64,000 nt of DNA from NCBI GenBank assembly GCA_945872245.1, contig CAMBZB010000002.1, positions 54,091 through 118,090 of the forward strand, in the 5' to 3' direction. The notes beneath the pieces were generated by a model that made no database searches, was not told the origin of the DNA, and saw only the letters and a list, made by a program, of their open reading frames with translations. Each line of letters begins with the position of its first letter. The stretch's first letter is position 1. Positions 25,948 through 35,765 of this stretch are shown in pieces. A program made the translations under genes and the position numbers. The DNA is from Flavobacterium psychrophilum (GTDB taxonomy: Bacteria > Bacteroidota > Bacteroidia > Flavobacteriales > Flavobacteriaceae).

Positions 25948-27044
25948 TATATTGCGGGTTCCATTCCCAGTTCTTTCAAGTGTTTGAAATGGGCAATAAC
26001 AGCACTTCTCATGGTTTTGTATTCATAATAAGGCAGGTTGCATTCTTGTGCCGTTTCTTTAACAAATTTGGCAATTTTTCCGTAATGAACATGACTAATA
26101 TTTGGAAATAAATGATGCTCAATTTGATGGTTTAGTCCTCCGGTATACCAATTTACTATGAAGTTTTTTGGAGCAAAATTAACCGTTGTAAAAAGTTGGT
26201 GAATTGCCCAAGTGCTCTCCATTTCGCCATCTTCATTTGGATGTGGATTGGTTGTTTCGTTAGTAATATGGGCCAATTGAAAAACGATGCTCAATATTAA
26301 ACCTGCAGTATAATGCATTATGAAAAAACCAATTAAAACTTTCCACCAAGAAATGCCTAAAGCCATTGGGATTACGATCCAAACAGCAAAATAAATTATT
26401 TTAGTAATTACTAAAGTCGTCCAAAGTATTCTAGGTTTTTTGGCTTCACCATAAGACAAATTTCTTTTTAAATAAGCGTTCATTTGTTTAAAATCGGTAG
26501 TCAAAGACCAGTTAAAAGTCAATAAACCATATAAAAAAACCGAATAATAATGTTGAAATTTATGGAAACGCAACCATTTTGCCTCTTTGGTAAAACGAAT
26601 CACCCTACCTGCGTCTAAATCTTCGTCGTGTCCAGGAATATTGGTGTAGGTATGATGTAAAACATTGTGTTGTACTTGCCAATTATAAACGTTCCCAGCC
26701 AAAATATAGATGGTGCCACCCATGAATTTGTTAATCCAATTTTTATTAGAATAAGAGCCATGATTTCCATCATGCATTACGTTCATTCCGATTCCCGCCA
26801 TTCCTATTCCTATCACAACAGAAAGTAATATAAAAAGCCAAAAAGGAATTTCAGTCAAGGTTACAATTAAAAAATAGGGGGTTAAAAAGACAGAGAATAG
26901 AATGGCAGTTTTTAGATACAACTTCCAATTGCCCGTTCTCTCAATATTATTTTCTTTGAAGTAGTTGTTCACCCGAGAATTAAGCGTTCTAAAAAACTTT
27001 ATATTGTCTTGCTTCGCAAATGTTGGGATAATGTTGCTCATCAT
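25947..27044 (-). CDS. membrane fatty acid desaturase (acyl-lipid/acyl-CoA type)
   Basis: 365 residues. The three histidine boxes that bind the di-iron centre are present: HDGNH (91-95), HNVLHH (126-131) and HQIEHH near residue 310. Four membrane helices are expected, at about 45-65, 68-90, 150-175 and 215-260. The last box with a leading Gln is typical of front-end (delta-5/6) type desaturases, but the Flavobacterium substrate is unknown. It inserts a double bond into membrane fatty acids, useful for cold adaptation. A TATCTTTG box (CAAAGATA at 27062-27069) lies 18 bases upstream; start could be either of two adjacent ATGs. Confidence 0.9.
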   Translation of the reverse strand: MMSNIIPTFAKQDNIKFFRTLNSRVNNYFKENNIERTGNWKLYLKTAILFSVFLTPYFLIVTLTEIPFWLFILLSVVIGIGMAGIGMNVMHDGNHGSYSNKNWINKFMGGTIYILAGNVYNWQVQHNVLHHTYTNIPGHDEDLDAGRVIRFTKEAKWLRFHKFQHYYSVFLYGLLTFNWSLTTDFKQMNAYLKRNLSYGEAKKPRILWTTLVITKIIYFAVWIVIPMALGISWWKVLIGFFIMHYTAGLILSIVFQLAHITNETTNPHPNEDGEMESTWAIHQLFTTVNFAPKNFIVNWYTGGLNHQIEHHLFPNISHVHYGKIAKFVKETAQECNLPYYEYKTMRSAVIAHFKHLKELGMEPAI

Positions 27045-27125
27045 TAATTTTGAATAAGTGGCAAAGATAATTATTATAAATTTTCAATCTGTAAGATTGC
27101 GTTAAATATTCAAAACTAAAAACTG

Positions 27126-27133
27126 TACTTTTG
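27126..27133 (+). promoter_or_regulatory. rsmG -7 box that decides the start
   Basis: TACTTTTG matches TAnnTTTG. A TTG at 27131 in the rsmG frame lies inside the box and so cannot be the start codon of its transcript. The divergent desaturase box is at 27062-27069. Confidence 0.5.
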
Positions 27134-27148
27134 TTAAAATTTTTAATG

Positions 27149-27778
27149 ATGCACGAAATCCTGAAGTATTTTCCCAATTTAACTGCTATCCAAAAGGAGC
27201 AATTCGCCAAGCTTGATTTTTTATACCACGATTGGAATGCCAAAATCAACGTCATTTCCCGAAAAGACATTGATGAATTGTATACCAAACATATTTTGCA
27301 TTCCTTGGGAATTGCCAAAATCATACAATTCGAACCCGGAACGTATGTCTTGGATGTGGGCACTGGCGGGGGATTTCCCGGTATTCCTTTAGCCATACTT
27401 TTTCCGGAAACTCGTTTTTATTTGATTGATGTTATTGCCAAAAAAATAAAAGTGGTTCAAGCCGTCGCCGATGCTTTGGAACTCAAAAACGTGAAAGCCG
27501 AACAATTGCGCGCCGAATTGGTAAAGGGGGATTTTGACTTTATCGTGAGTCGTGCCGTAACCAATATGCCCGATTTTGTGTCTTGGGTACGAACCAAAAT
27601 CAAAAAGAACAACAAACACGAACTCAAAAACGGAATTCTCTATCTCAAGGGGGGCGATTTAACCGAAGAATTAGCCGCTTTTCCGAAAGTGACAGAATAT
27701 AATTTAGCCGATTTTTTTGAAGACGAATTCTTTGAAACAAAAAAGGTAGTGCATTTGCCGATGAAGTTTCAGTCCTAA
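27149..27778 (+). CDS. rsmG: 16S rRNA (guanine527-N7)-methyltransferase
   Basis: 209 residues from ATG 27149 (ATG 27146 adds one Met). Typical GidB/RsmG: EILKYFPNLT start, NVISRKDIDELYTKHILHSLG, SAM-binding VLDVGTGGGFPGIPLAIL, then LIDVIAKKIKVVQAVADALELKNV and the FDFIVSRAVTNMPDF motif. It methylates G527 in the decoding region of 16S rRNA; loss causes low-level streptomycin resistance in other bacteria. The predicted mRNA leader is very short. Monocistronic. Confidence 0.93.
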   Translation: MHEILKYFPNLTAIQKEQFAKLDFLYHDWNAKINVISRKDIDELYTKHILHSLGIAKIIQFEPGTYVLDVGTGGGFPGIPLAILFPETRFYLIDVIAKKIKVVQAVADALELKNVKAEQLRAELVKGDFDFIVSRAVTNMPDFVSWVRTKIKKNNKHELKNGILYLKGGDLTEELAAFPKVTEYNLADFFEDEFFETKKVVHLPMKFQS

Positions 27779-27960
27779 GAGCTTAGTATTAAAATCATAA
27801 CAAAAAAGCAGAATCCAAAGTTTACAATAGTTTTCCTTAGGAATTTTTTTATAGTGCAAAGTAAGGACGAAGCCTTTGACTTTGAAGAGAATTATCAGGT
27901 AAAATTGGAACAATTTTTTTATTTTAAAAATATTTTATCCTTTTACGTAATACCGTAAAC

Positions 27961-27987
27961 TTGTTAAATTTCAATTCCTTATGTTTG
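27961..27987 (+). promoter_or_regulatory. promoter of the LRR protein
   Basis: TTG at 27961-27963 and TATGTTTG at 27980-27987, 16 bases apart. Predicted start of transcription is near 27994. The rest of the gap 27779-28063 shows no gene I can support. Confidence 0.5.
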
Positions 27988-28063
27988 TATTTTAGTAAAT
28001 TAATTCTTCATAAAAACATTTTTGACTTTAATTGTCAAAACTATCGCATAAATTAAACAAATT

Positions 28064-31000
28064 ATGAAAAAAATCATTGTAATTCTTGTGTTGCATTTTT
28101 CAGCATTATTAATAGCAAAACCAGTAAGATTGGTCAAGCCATTCTATTCTGCCTATAATACTAGTTGTTTAGTGAATTCAAGTTTTAATAATAGTATTTA
28201 TACGATCATTCCAGACCCTGCGTTTGAACAGGCACTTATCGATTTGGGTTACGACACTGTTATTGATGGCAAAGTGTTAACCGAAAACATTAGTAGTGTT
28301 GACCGGTTAGTGATTTCCAGTCTTGGTATTAAAGATTTGACAGGAATAAAAGCATTTACTTCTTTGAATACTTTATCTTGTACGATGAATCCATTAACAA
28401 ATTTAGATGTAAGTGGCTTAACTTCTTTATTTATGTTAGATATTTCTAGTAACGAACTTACAAGTTTAAATATTAAAGGGTGTAGTTCACTAAATATGCT
28501 ATATTGTTATTATAATAAATTAGGTAAGTATAGACTTTAGCGGGTGTACTTCAATTCAAGATTTAGGACTTAGCTACAATCAATTAACGAGTATAGATGT
28601 GAGTGGTTTGACTTCGTTATATGCTTTGGCAATTGATGGGAATCAATTAACGAGTTTAGATGTTAGCGGGATGACTACATTGAATACGTTGACTTGTTCA
28701 TTTAATAAATTAAAAAGTTTAAATGTTAATGGGTGCACTTCACTCGTTTACATTATGTCTTATGATAATCAATTGACCAGTTTGGATCTTAGTGGGATTT
28801 ATCCAGGGGATTTTAATTTTACTAATAATAAGCTAGACTGTATTAAACTTGATGAAAATCAACTGAAGTTTCAAATGTTTCAAGATACTCGCTTTTATGG
28901 TAAAGATTTTTATACAGGATATACCTCAACAAGCTGTCACCAGACTTCTATTACGGATTCCATTTTTGAACAAACCCTTATTGACATGGGATATGATACC
29001 ATTATTGATGGAAAAGTAATTACCGAAGTTGTTAGCCAAATTATATATTTAGATATTCCTAATCGAGGTATCAAAGATTTAACAGGAATACAAGCATTCA
29101 CCTCAATGACATATCTGCATTGTGAAAATAATCTATTAACTTATTTGGATATTAGTGGATTAACTTCTTTAATAGAGTTTGATTGTCAATTTAATCAATT
29201 AAAAAGCTTAAATGCTAGTGGATGTTCTTCTTTACAAGGAATAAATTGCAGCAATAATCAATTAACAAATATAAATGTTGAAGGCTGCACCGCTATGGTT
29301 GCTTTAACATGTGATAACAATAAATTATCGATCTTGAATACTGCAGGATGTACCAGTTTAACTTTTCTTTATTGCAGCAATAATCAATTAATAGATTTAA
29401 ACATTACCGGTTGCAGTGAGTTAAGAGAATTACAATGCAATAATAACCAGTTTCTTAGTATAGATATTAGAGATTTCCCAGCTTTAAGAGATTTTCAGGC
29501 TCAATCTAAATATTCAACTACCGCTAAAACCAAAGAAGTGCTATATACAACATTAGATTGCACTTCAAACCCAAATTTGAATTGTATCCGAGTGAGTGAA
29601 GAAACACTTGTAAATTCAAATCCAAATTGGACTAAAGAGGAAAAAGCTGTTTATGCCACAACTTTATGTAACGAACAACAGACTTATTGTTATGGCTCAA
29701 GGATCTCTAATTTAGTCCCTTCAGGAACAAGTGTCAAATGGTATATAGCGCCTACAGGTGGAAATGCACTTACCCCTACCACATTATTAACATCAGGAGC
29801 ATATTATATGACTCAAACAACAAATGGAGTAGTAAGCGATAGGATTCCTGTCGTTGTTACTATAAATCCAAAATCAGTTGCAGGTTCCATAATTGGTGCT
29901 TCGGGTATTCTCTGTTATAATTCCGATAAAACATTAATTTTGACTGCTACTCGCAAAGGGAATATTCAATGGCAATCGGGACCAACATCCACAGGATTAT
30001 TCACCGATATAGATGGGGCAATAACCAACTCTTTAAATACAGGTAATTTAACTGCCTCAACTTATTTCAGAGCCGTAGTTACTAATGATTTATGCCCTTC
30101 TGTAAATACTGTTCCTGTAAAAGTTACGGTTCAATTACGTTCTGAGGTAGGAACCATTTCTGGCGGTGATATAACTGTTTGTCCAGGTATAAATAGCTCA
30201 AAATTGACATTGAGCAGTTATCTTGGACAAATCCAATGGCAATATTCAAAGGATAATAGTAGATTTCATAATATAACAATCAAGGGTACAGGTTCTTCCT
30301 ATACAGCCAAAAATTTGAAATCAACCACCTACTATAGGGCGGTTATAACAAAAGGGACTGCAAGTTGTACACCTGCTATTTCTGAATCAGTTGTAATTAA
30401 TGTTAACACCCCTGTAAACGCTGGAACGGTTTCCGGAACTGACTTAATATGTTTTGGGACTGCTGCTTCACTAACTGTTTCTGGTTACGATGAGGGAGCT
30501 AGTATTGAATGGCAAAAATCTTCAATTTTAACAGGAACCTATGCCAATATAACTACAGGAATTGGATTCACAACGGATAACTATACATCGACATCATTGA
30601 CAACTTCATCCTATTATAGGGCAAAAGTCACATTTAATGGTTGTTCATCCTTAACAGCACCGTTTTTAGTAACTGTTAAAAAAGCAATAGCGGGTAAAAT
30701 AACAGGTGGAACTATTTCTTCTGGTACTGTATGTACTGGAACACCAACTATGTTAACTTTGACAGGTTACATCGGAACAAATATTCAATGGCTATCATCA
30801 AAAACCACAACAAGTAACAGTTTTACTCCAATTAGCGGTGCAAATTCAAATACATATGAAGCAAGTAACGCAACAATTGGAAAAAATTATTATAAAGCTT
30901 CTCTATCTTACCCTGGTTGTAATCCAGTATTTACACCTATAATTTATGTTTCGGTTGCTGATTGTTCTTTTAATAAACTAGAATCTTCTACAAATAAATT

Positions 31001-31241
31001 CGAAGCAATGACTTATCCAAATCCATTTAGTAATTCGTTTGCGATTGATTTAAAAACACCAAGCCAAGAATTAATTCAATTATCAGTATACGATTTGCAA
31101 GGAAGAATTATAGAAAAAAGGACAATTAACCCAAGTAAAATTTCAGCCTTAAAAACAGGAGATAGTTACTCTTTAGGGATTTATAATGTTATACTTAGGC
31201 AAGCTACGGATGTGAAAAGAATTCGAATAATTAAAAGGTAG
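28064..31241 (+). pseudogene. leucine-rich-repeat, Ig-like, T9SS type A protein interrupted by a +1 frameshift
   Basis: Two reading frames make one protein. The first (28064-28540, 158 codons) has a signal peptide, the module FEQALIDLGYDTVIDGKV and the first LRRs, then goes out of frame after AATAAATTA at 28514-28522. Where three bases are expected there are four (28523-28526); from 28527 the other frame continues SIDFSGCTSIQDLGLSYNQLTSIDVSGLTSL, first as untranslated codons and then as the long frame to 31241. That frame holds more 21-residue LRRs, a second FEQTLIDMGYDTIIDGKV module with its own LRRs, four or five Ig/PKD-like repeats (IQWQ, YYRAVIT) and a type A sorting domain (YPNPFSNSFAID, VYDLQGRII). 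The whole looks like a surface adhesin. Either a real inactivating mutation or a sequence error. Confidence 0.8.
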
Positions 31242-31361
31242 TTTTATTCTAAATCAAGAAAAAGCTGTCATTTCCATCTTTGTCGCTTCAATCGCGCTTT
31301 TGCTAATTAGGTAATTAATCAATATTTTAGCGAGGGCAACAAATGGGATGTAGTTCCATCA

Positions 31362-33002
31362 CTAGTAATGACTTTCTTCTCCCAAAAACGGGTATCTATA
31401 ATCTTCTGGAGTTACAAACGTTTCTTTGATGGTTCGTGGCGAAACCCAACGCAATAAGTTCAATGCGGATCCGGCTTTGTCATTGGTTCCTGAAGCTCTT
31501 GCACCACCAAACGGTTGCATTCCTACAACGGCTCCAGTTGGTTTGTCGTTGATGTAGAAATTCCCGGCTGCGTTTTGTAAAGCTACCGTCGCTTGCTCAA
31601 TGGCATAACGATTTTGGCTGAAAACAGCCCCTGTCAAAGCATAAGGCGAAGTAGTGTCAACTAAGGTCAATGTTTCTTCCCAATTGTCATCTTCATAAAC
31701 AAATATCGTTACTATTGGTCCGAACAATTCGGTTTCCATTGTGGAGTAATGTGGATTGGTGGTTAGGATTATGGTGGGTTCAATAAAATATCCTACAGAT
31801 TTATCATAATTTCCACCAACGATTATTTCAGCATCTGAATCTATTTTGGCTTGGTCAATAAAACTCGCCAATTTATCGAAAGAACCTACGTGAATTAAAG
31901 CAGTAATGAAATTGCCAAAATCTTCCGGCGAACCCATTTTCATTAATTTCACGTCAGTAATCAATTGTTTTTTAAGTTCCAGCCAAAGGCTTTTCGGGAT
32001 GTATGCTCTTGATGCTGCTGAGCATTTTTGTCCTTGATACTCGAATGCGCCACGAACTATTCCGGTAGCCACTTGTTTCACGTTGGCACTTGGATGCGCC
32101 ACAATGAAATCTTTCCCGCCAGTTTCACCCACAATTCTCGGGTAGGTTTTATAATGATGAATGTTGCTTCCAATTTTCGCCCAAATATCTTTAAACACAT
32201 GAGTCGAACCCGTATAATGGATTCCAGCAAAATCGGGGCTTGCTAGAATTGTATCCGTAATCATTACTGGGTCGCCAAAAACGACGTTGATAACGCCATC
32301 AGGAACGCCAGCTTCTTTAAAAACGTCAATGATGATTTTTGCAGAAAATACCTGGCTATCGCTTGGTTTCCAAATCACGACATTTCCCATCATGGCAGCA
32401 CTTGCCGGAAGATTTCCCGCAATGGCTGTGAAGTTGAAAGGGGTAACTGCATAGACAAAACCTTCTAGCGGACGGTATTCTAGTCGGTTCCACATATCGG
32501 AATTTGATTTGGGTTGGTCATTATAAATTTGACACATAAACTCCACGTTGAAACGCAAAAAATCAATCAATTCACAAGCGGCATCAATTTCAGCTTGAAA
32601 AATATTTTTGGATTGCCCAATCATAGTTGCTGCATTTATCTTTGCTCTGTAGGGTCCGGCAATTAATTCGGCAGCTTTGAGGAAAATCGCAGCGCGTTGT
32701 TCCCACGCCATAGTTACCCATTTTGTTTTGGCTTCAAGCGCATTGGCAATAGATTTTTCGATATGGGATTTTTCAGCAAGATGATAGGTTCCCACGACGT
32801 GTTTATGGTCATGTGGTGCGATCATATTTCGAATGTTTCCGGTTCTGATTTCTTCGCTTCCAATGTATAGCGGAATGTCGATTTTTGAATTCCACATTTG
32901 TTTGTAAGCTGCAAGAACAGCAGATTTTTCCGGAGAATTTGGTGCATACGATTTGACAGGCTCGTTTACGGCTTTTGGCACATTGAAAAATCCTTTAACC
33001 AT
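31362..33002 (-). CDS. pruA: 1-pyrroline-5-carboxylate (L-glutamate gamma-semialdehyde) dehydrogenase
   Basis: 546 residues from ATG 33002, starting MVKGFFNVPKAVNEPVKSY. An in-frame TTG at 33068 exists but family length favours the internal ATG. Aldehyde dehydrogenase fold: the NAD-binding AVTPFNFTAIAGNLP and GSTHVFK, glutamate in GETGGKDF, and the catalytic cysteine in QGQKCSAASR. It oxidises glutamate semialdehyde from proline breakdown to glutamate, using NAD. No proline dehydrogenase gene lies beside it. A TACTTTTG -7 box (minus strand, 33083-33090) is upstream. Confidence 0.93.
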   Translation of the reverse strand: MVKGFFNVPKAVNEPVKSYAPNSPEKSAVLAAYKQMWNSKIDIPLYIGSEEIRTGNIRNMIAPHDHKHVVGTYHLAEKSHIEKSIANALEAKTKWVTMAWEQRAAIFLKAAELIAGPYRAKINAATMIGQSKNIFQAEIDAACELIDFLRFNVEFMCQIYNDQPKSNSDMWNRLEYRPLEGFVYAVTPFNFTAIAGNLPASAAMMGNVVIWKPSDSQVFSAKIIIDVFKEAGVPDGVINVVFGDPVMITDTILASPDFAGIHYTGSTHVFKDIWAKIGSNIHHYKTYPRIVGETGGKDFIVAHPSANVKQVATGIVRGAFEYQGQKCSAASRAYIPKSLWLELKKQLITDVKLMKMGSPEDFGNFITALIHVGSFDKLASFIDQAKIDSDAEIIVGGNYDKSVGYFIEPTIILTTNPHYSTMETELFGPIVTIFVYEDDNWEETLTLVDTTSPYALTGAVFSQNRYAIEQATVALQNAAGNFYINDKPTGAVVGMQPFGGARASGTNDKAGSALNLLRWVSPRTIKETFVTPEDYRYPFLGEESHY

Positions 33003-33190
33003 ATTGATTTTATTTAGCTCCACTCCTTTTAGACTTTGCCCTCGAGTGAGAATTAGAAAACGGTACAATTAGATAATTATCTCAAAAGTACAAAGGATTG
33101 TTGAATAATTGATGATTATCATTACAATATAGAGCTGAAAAAAGGGAAGAATAAATTTAGAGTGCTTTGATTATCAAGTAATCAAAATTA

Positions 33191-33577
33191 TTAGTTCAGC
33201 GCAAAAGGGGCACACAACCTAAAAGTAGGTACGATGACTTTGAATTTTTTGGTAGTGGTAAAATTGACCATGTTAAAATAGCCTTTCATTGCGCCATAAG
33301 GTGAAGACAGCAAACAACCTGAGTTATACGTGTGGAATTCCCCAGGTTTCAATACGGGTTTTTTCCCTATTACGCCCTCGCCATCAACAATTTCCCTGTT
33401 GCTTAGAGAATCGAAAATTTCCCAATGACGTGAAATTAATTGCACAGAATCCTTGCTGTGATTTTCGATTGTGATTTCGTAACTAAAGGCAAAATGAATC
33501 TTGTAGTTTTTGAAGTATGTACCTTCAAAACTAGTCAATACCGATATTTTTATGCCTCTTGTTATTTGTGAAACCAT
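33191..33577 (-). CDS. apaG: ApaG protein
   Basis: 128 residues, the family's usual length. It carries the ApaG fibronectin-like core: GIKISVLTSFEGTYFKNYKIHFAFSYEI at the N-terminus, VQLISRHWEIFDS in the middle, GVIGKKPVLKPGEFHTYNSGCLLSSPYGAMKGYFNM as the most conserved part. In proteobacteria it is linked to Co/Mg efflux and the apaH operon, and resembles the ApaG domain of F-box proteins, but the biochemical role is unclear. Single gene, same strand as the plug gene upstream but about 80 bases away. Confidence 0.88.
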   Translation of the reverse strand: MVSQITRGIKISVLTSFEGTYFKNYKIHFAFSYEITIENHSKDSVQLISRHWEIFDSLSNREIVDGEGVIGKKPVLKPGEFHTYNSGCLLSSPYGAMKGYFNMVNFTTTKKFKVIVPTFRLCAPFALN

Positions 33578-33655
33578 AGTGAGCTATTAAATAGGAGTTT
33601 AATAATCGCAAATTTACAAAAAACGGATTTGTTTCACCATTTTTTTCAATGTTTT

Positions 33656-34912
33656 TTAATTGATGATATTTATCGAGTTTGCAGTGCCTTTTCCAACAAC
33701 TCTGTCATAGCGATCTCTATTTTCCCTGTAATATACCACTACAAAATAATCATTTTCGGTTTGATAAAAATTGCCGTCAATAGCATTTTCATAATCAATA
33801 TTTCCGTTATCATCTGCCACAGTATATTGAAAATTTGTGAATCCTTGCTTTATCAAAAGGGCTTTTTCATAAACCGCTTTTTGGGCATTGTACTCCATTT
33901 TAAATTCGGGGTTTAAGCTGAAATTATTAAACATACCATTAACATAAATTCCTTTATTTCCCATAAAAGCTCGAGCCGAAAGGCTAAAATAAACCCAAGC
34001 ATAATCAGCTTCAATTTCGCTATTGGCCGCATTAATATTTCGTGTAACAAAATTTCCATTAGCATCTTGAGTAAAGGAATAGGGAAAATTTGTTCGTGCA
34101 TTATTCGTATATAAATAAGTATTATAGATGTTACTTCCACCATCTACACGCGCTACATTATTACTTGATGATCGTATATCTCTATTTTCAAAAAACAAAA
34201 ATTCGTTTCCTGCCCAAAATTGGGTTTGGGTATCGTATCTGTATATCAAATCATTTCCAATAGTATATTGCGGTGAAATGTTTTTAATGACAGTATTCCA
34301 TTGTCCATTTTGAAGCAATACCACTTTTAGGTTTTTTAGTGGATTTTGAAAAATGATATTATCAGATTTTATTGAAAATTCCAAATTGTGTTTGTATTCC
34401 AAATTTGCAATAGTCCTAGCGCGTTTTATTTGTATTGGTACGTTGACGCGTTCTTCATAAAGAATAAATTTTCTGGAAAAGACTATGTCTTTATGCTCGT
34501 CTAATATTTTTAATATATAGTTACCACTGATTCGCAATTGCTGGGTGAACTGATTAGGAATTGGTAATTTGTAATGGGAATAAATCTGCAAAGCATTAAC
34601 GGAATTGCTATATTCCTGTATTCTTTGATTATCAAATCCTAGTAAATATTCATTTTTAGGAATTTGAGTTGGAATCCAATTGTAATCGCAATGAATAATT
34701 TCGTAGTAATAATTAGCCTCGTTTCCGTACAAATCATCAAACTGCAATTGAAAACCTTCTCCTAATTTGAAAATAGGGATTTGGTTTTGACCATTTTGAA
34801 CAAAGGAAATGGTTTTGATATTGAATGGAGGAATAACTTCATGAACTGTTTGAGCAGTAGCCGAAGCAATTATAAAAAAAAGGACTATTTTTCTGAAAAA
34901 GGAACCAAGCAT
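33656..34912 (-). CDS. type IX secretion system plug protein (DUF5103)
   Basis: 418 residues from ATG 34912. The frame is open to 35023, but the promoter (34957-34990) lies inside that extension. Signal peptide MLGSFFRKIVLFFIIASATAQT. The body is the DUF5103 family (IPIFKLGEGFQLQFDDLYGNEANYYYEIIHCDYNW, YSHYKLPIPNQFTQQLRISGNYILKI, IYVNGMFNNFSLNPEFKMEYN), the family of the Plug protein found to close the periplasmic side of the SprA translocon in Flavobacterium. It would help keep the very large T9SS pore sealed. None of the core T9SS genes is next to it; cargo proteins are elsewhere in the window. Confidence 0.82.
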   Translation of the reverse strand: MLGSFFRKIVLFFIIASATAQTVHEVIPPFNIKTISFVQNGQNQIPIFKLGEGFQLQFDDLYGNEANYYYEIIHCDYNWIPTQIPKNEYLLGFDNQRIQEYSNSVNALQIYSHYKLPIPNQFTQQLRISGNYILKILDEHKDIVFSRKFILYEERVNVPIQIKRARTIANLEYKHNLEFSIKSDNIIFQNPLKNLKVVLLQNGQWNTVIKNISPQYTIGNDLIYRYDTQTQFWAGNEFLFFENRDIRSSSNNVARVDGGSNIYNTYLYTNNARTNFPYSFTQDANGNFVTRNINAANSEIEADYAWVYFSLSARAFMGNKGIYVNGMFNNFSLNPEFKMEYNAQKAVYEKALLIKQGFTNFQYTVADDNGNIDYENAIDGNFYQTENDYFVVVYYRENRDRYDRVVGKGTANSINIIN

Positions 34913-34956
34913 AGAATTGAATTGTAAAAATGTAAATATAACAAAATATACTTTGC

Positions 34957-34990
34957 CAAAATTATGCCGAAAATAAATAGGCTTGAGCAA
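34957..34990 (-). promoter_or_regulatory. promoter of the T9SS plug gene
   Basis: Minus strand: TAATTTTG (34957-34964) with TTG at 34988-34990, 23 bases apart. It falls between the methyltransferase stop region and the plug ATG and rules out the longer plug start. Confidence 0.5.
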
Positions 34991-34994
34991 GCGT

Positions 34995-35765
34995 TTATTT
35001 AAAACAAACAGGGATAATTTCACCTTTGGCTAAACAGTATTTTTCTACTAATTCTGGGGCAATTTTGTTGGTGTAATCTTCTTCAACAACTGTGAATCCA
35101 ATACTTCTTAATTTGTCAAAATAATCACGTCCGTAAATGCGGACATGATCGTATTGTCCAAAAATGGCAGCACGTTCTTTTTGGTCGGTAATGGAATCGT
35201 CTGCGAAAGTCACTTCTCTTTTCAAGTCTTGCGGGATTTGCAAGATTGCCATTCCGCCAGGTTTCAAAACTCGGAATAATTCCTGTATTGCTTTGGTGTC
35301 ATCCGGAATATGTTCTAATACGTGGTTGCAAAAAATGGTGTCATAAGAATTGTCCTCAAAAGGCAAATTGCAAATATCAGCTTTCACATCGGCAAGTGGC
35401 GAAAACAAATCGGTTGTGGTGTAGTCGATGTTTTTTTGATTTCGGAACAATTTGTAAAAAGCTTGTTCTGGTGCAAAGTGCAAGACTTTCTTTTTCTCGT
35501 TTGAAGTAAAAAAATCGGTTTTATCATTCAAATACAACCATAATAAGCGGTGTCTTTCCAAGGAGAGTGTGCTTGGCGAAAGGACATTATTGCGTTGTGT
35601 TCCGTAGCCATAAGGCAGGAACATTTTGAAACTTCTACCGTCTATTGGATCGGTGAATTTATTTCCCTGAAGGATAAATGCCAGAATGGGACGTGCCAAA
35701 TAACTCAGCCTAATTAGTATTGGGCGAGGGATGGTATTGAGTATTAATTTAAAAAGCTTTTTCAT
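34995..35765 (-). CDS. class I SAM-dependent methyltransferase
   Basis: 256 residues. An N-terminal hydrophobic/basic stretch of about 40 residues is followed by a Methyltransf_11 domain: VLHFAPEQAFYKLF in place of motif I (no classic GxGxG), DYTTTDLFSP, ADICNLPFEDNSYDTIFCNHVLEHIPDDTKAIQELFRVLKPGGMAILQIPQ. Substrate unknown; small molecules, sugars or lipids are all possible. Its ATG overlaps the map stop codon by one base (TAATG), so it is probably translated together with map. Confidence 0.82.
   Translation of the reverse strand: MKKLFKLILNTIPRPILIRLSYLARPILAFILQGNKFTDPIDGRSFKMFLPYGYGTQRNNVLSPSTLSLERHRLLWLYLNDKTDFFTSNEKKKVLHFAPEQAFYKLFRNQKNIDYTTTDLFSPLADVKADICNLPFEDNSYDTIFCNHVLEHIPDDTKAIQELFRVLKPGGMAILQIPQDLKREVTFADDSITDQKERAAIFGQYDHVRIYGRDYFDKLRSIGFTVVEEDYTNKIAPELVEKYCLAKGEIIPVCFK

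Noticed and set aside
26989-27396. Minus-strand open frame over the desaturase-rsmG junction
   Set aside because: It overlaps both divergent promoters and the start of rsmG and has no recognisable sequence.
27779-28063. Short open stretch of about 36 codons after rsmG
   Set aside because: No start codon, promoter or protein-like pattern strong enough to support a gene.
28599-31241. The long LRR frame as an independent gene with its own start
   Set aside because: It begins in the middle of an LRR, has no signal peptide and continues the upstream frame exactly one base out of phase.
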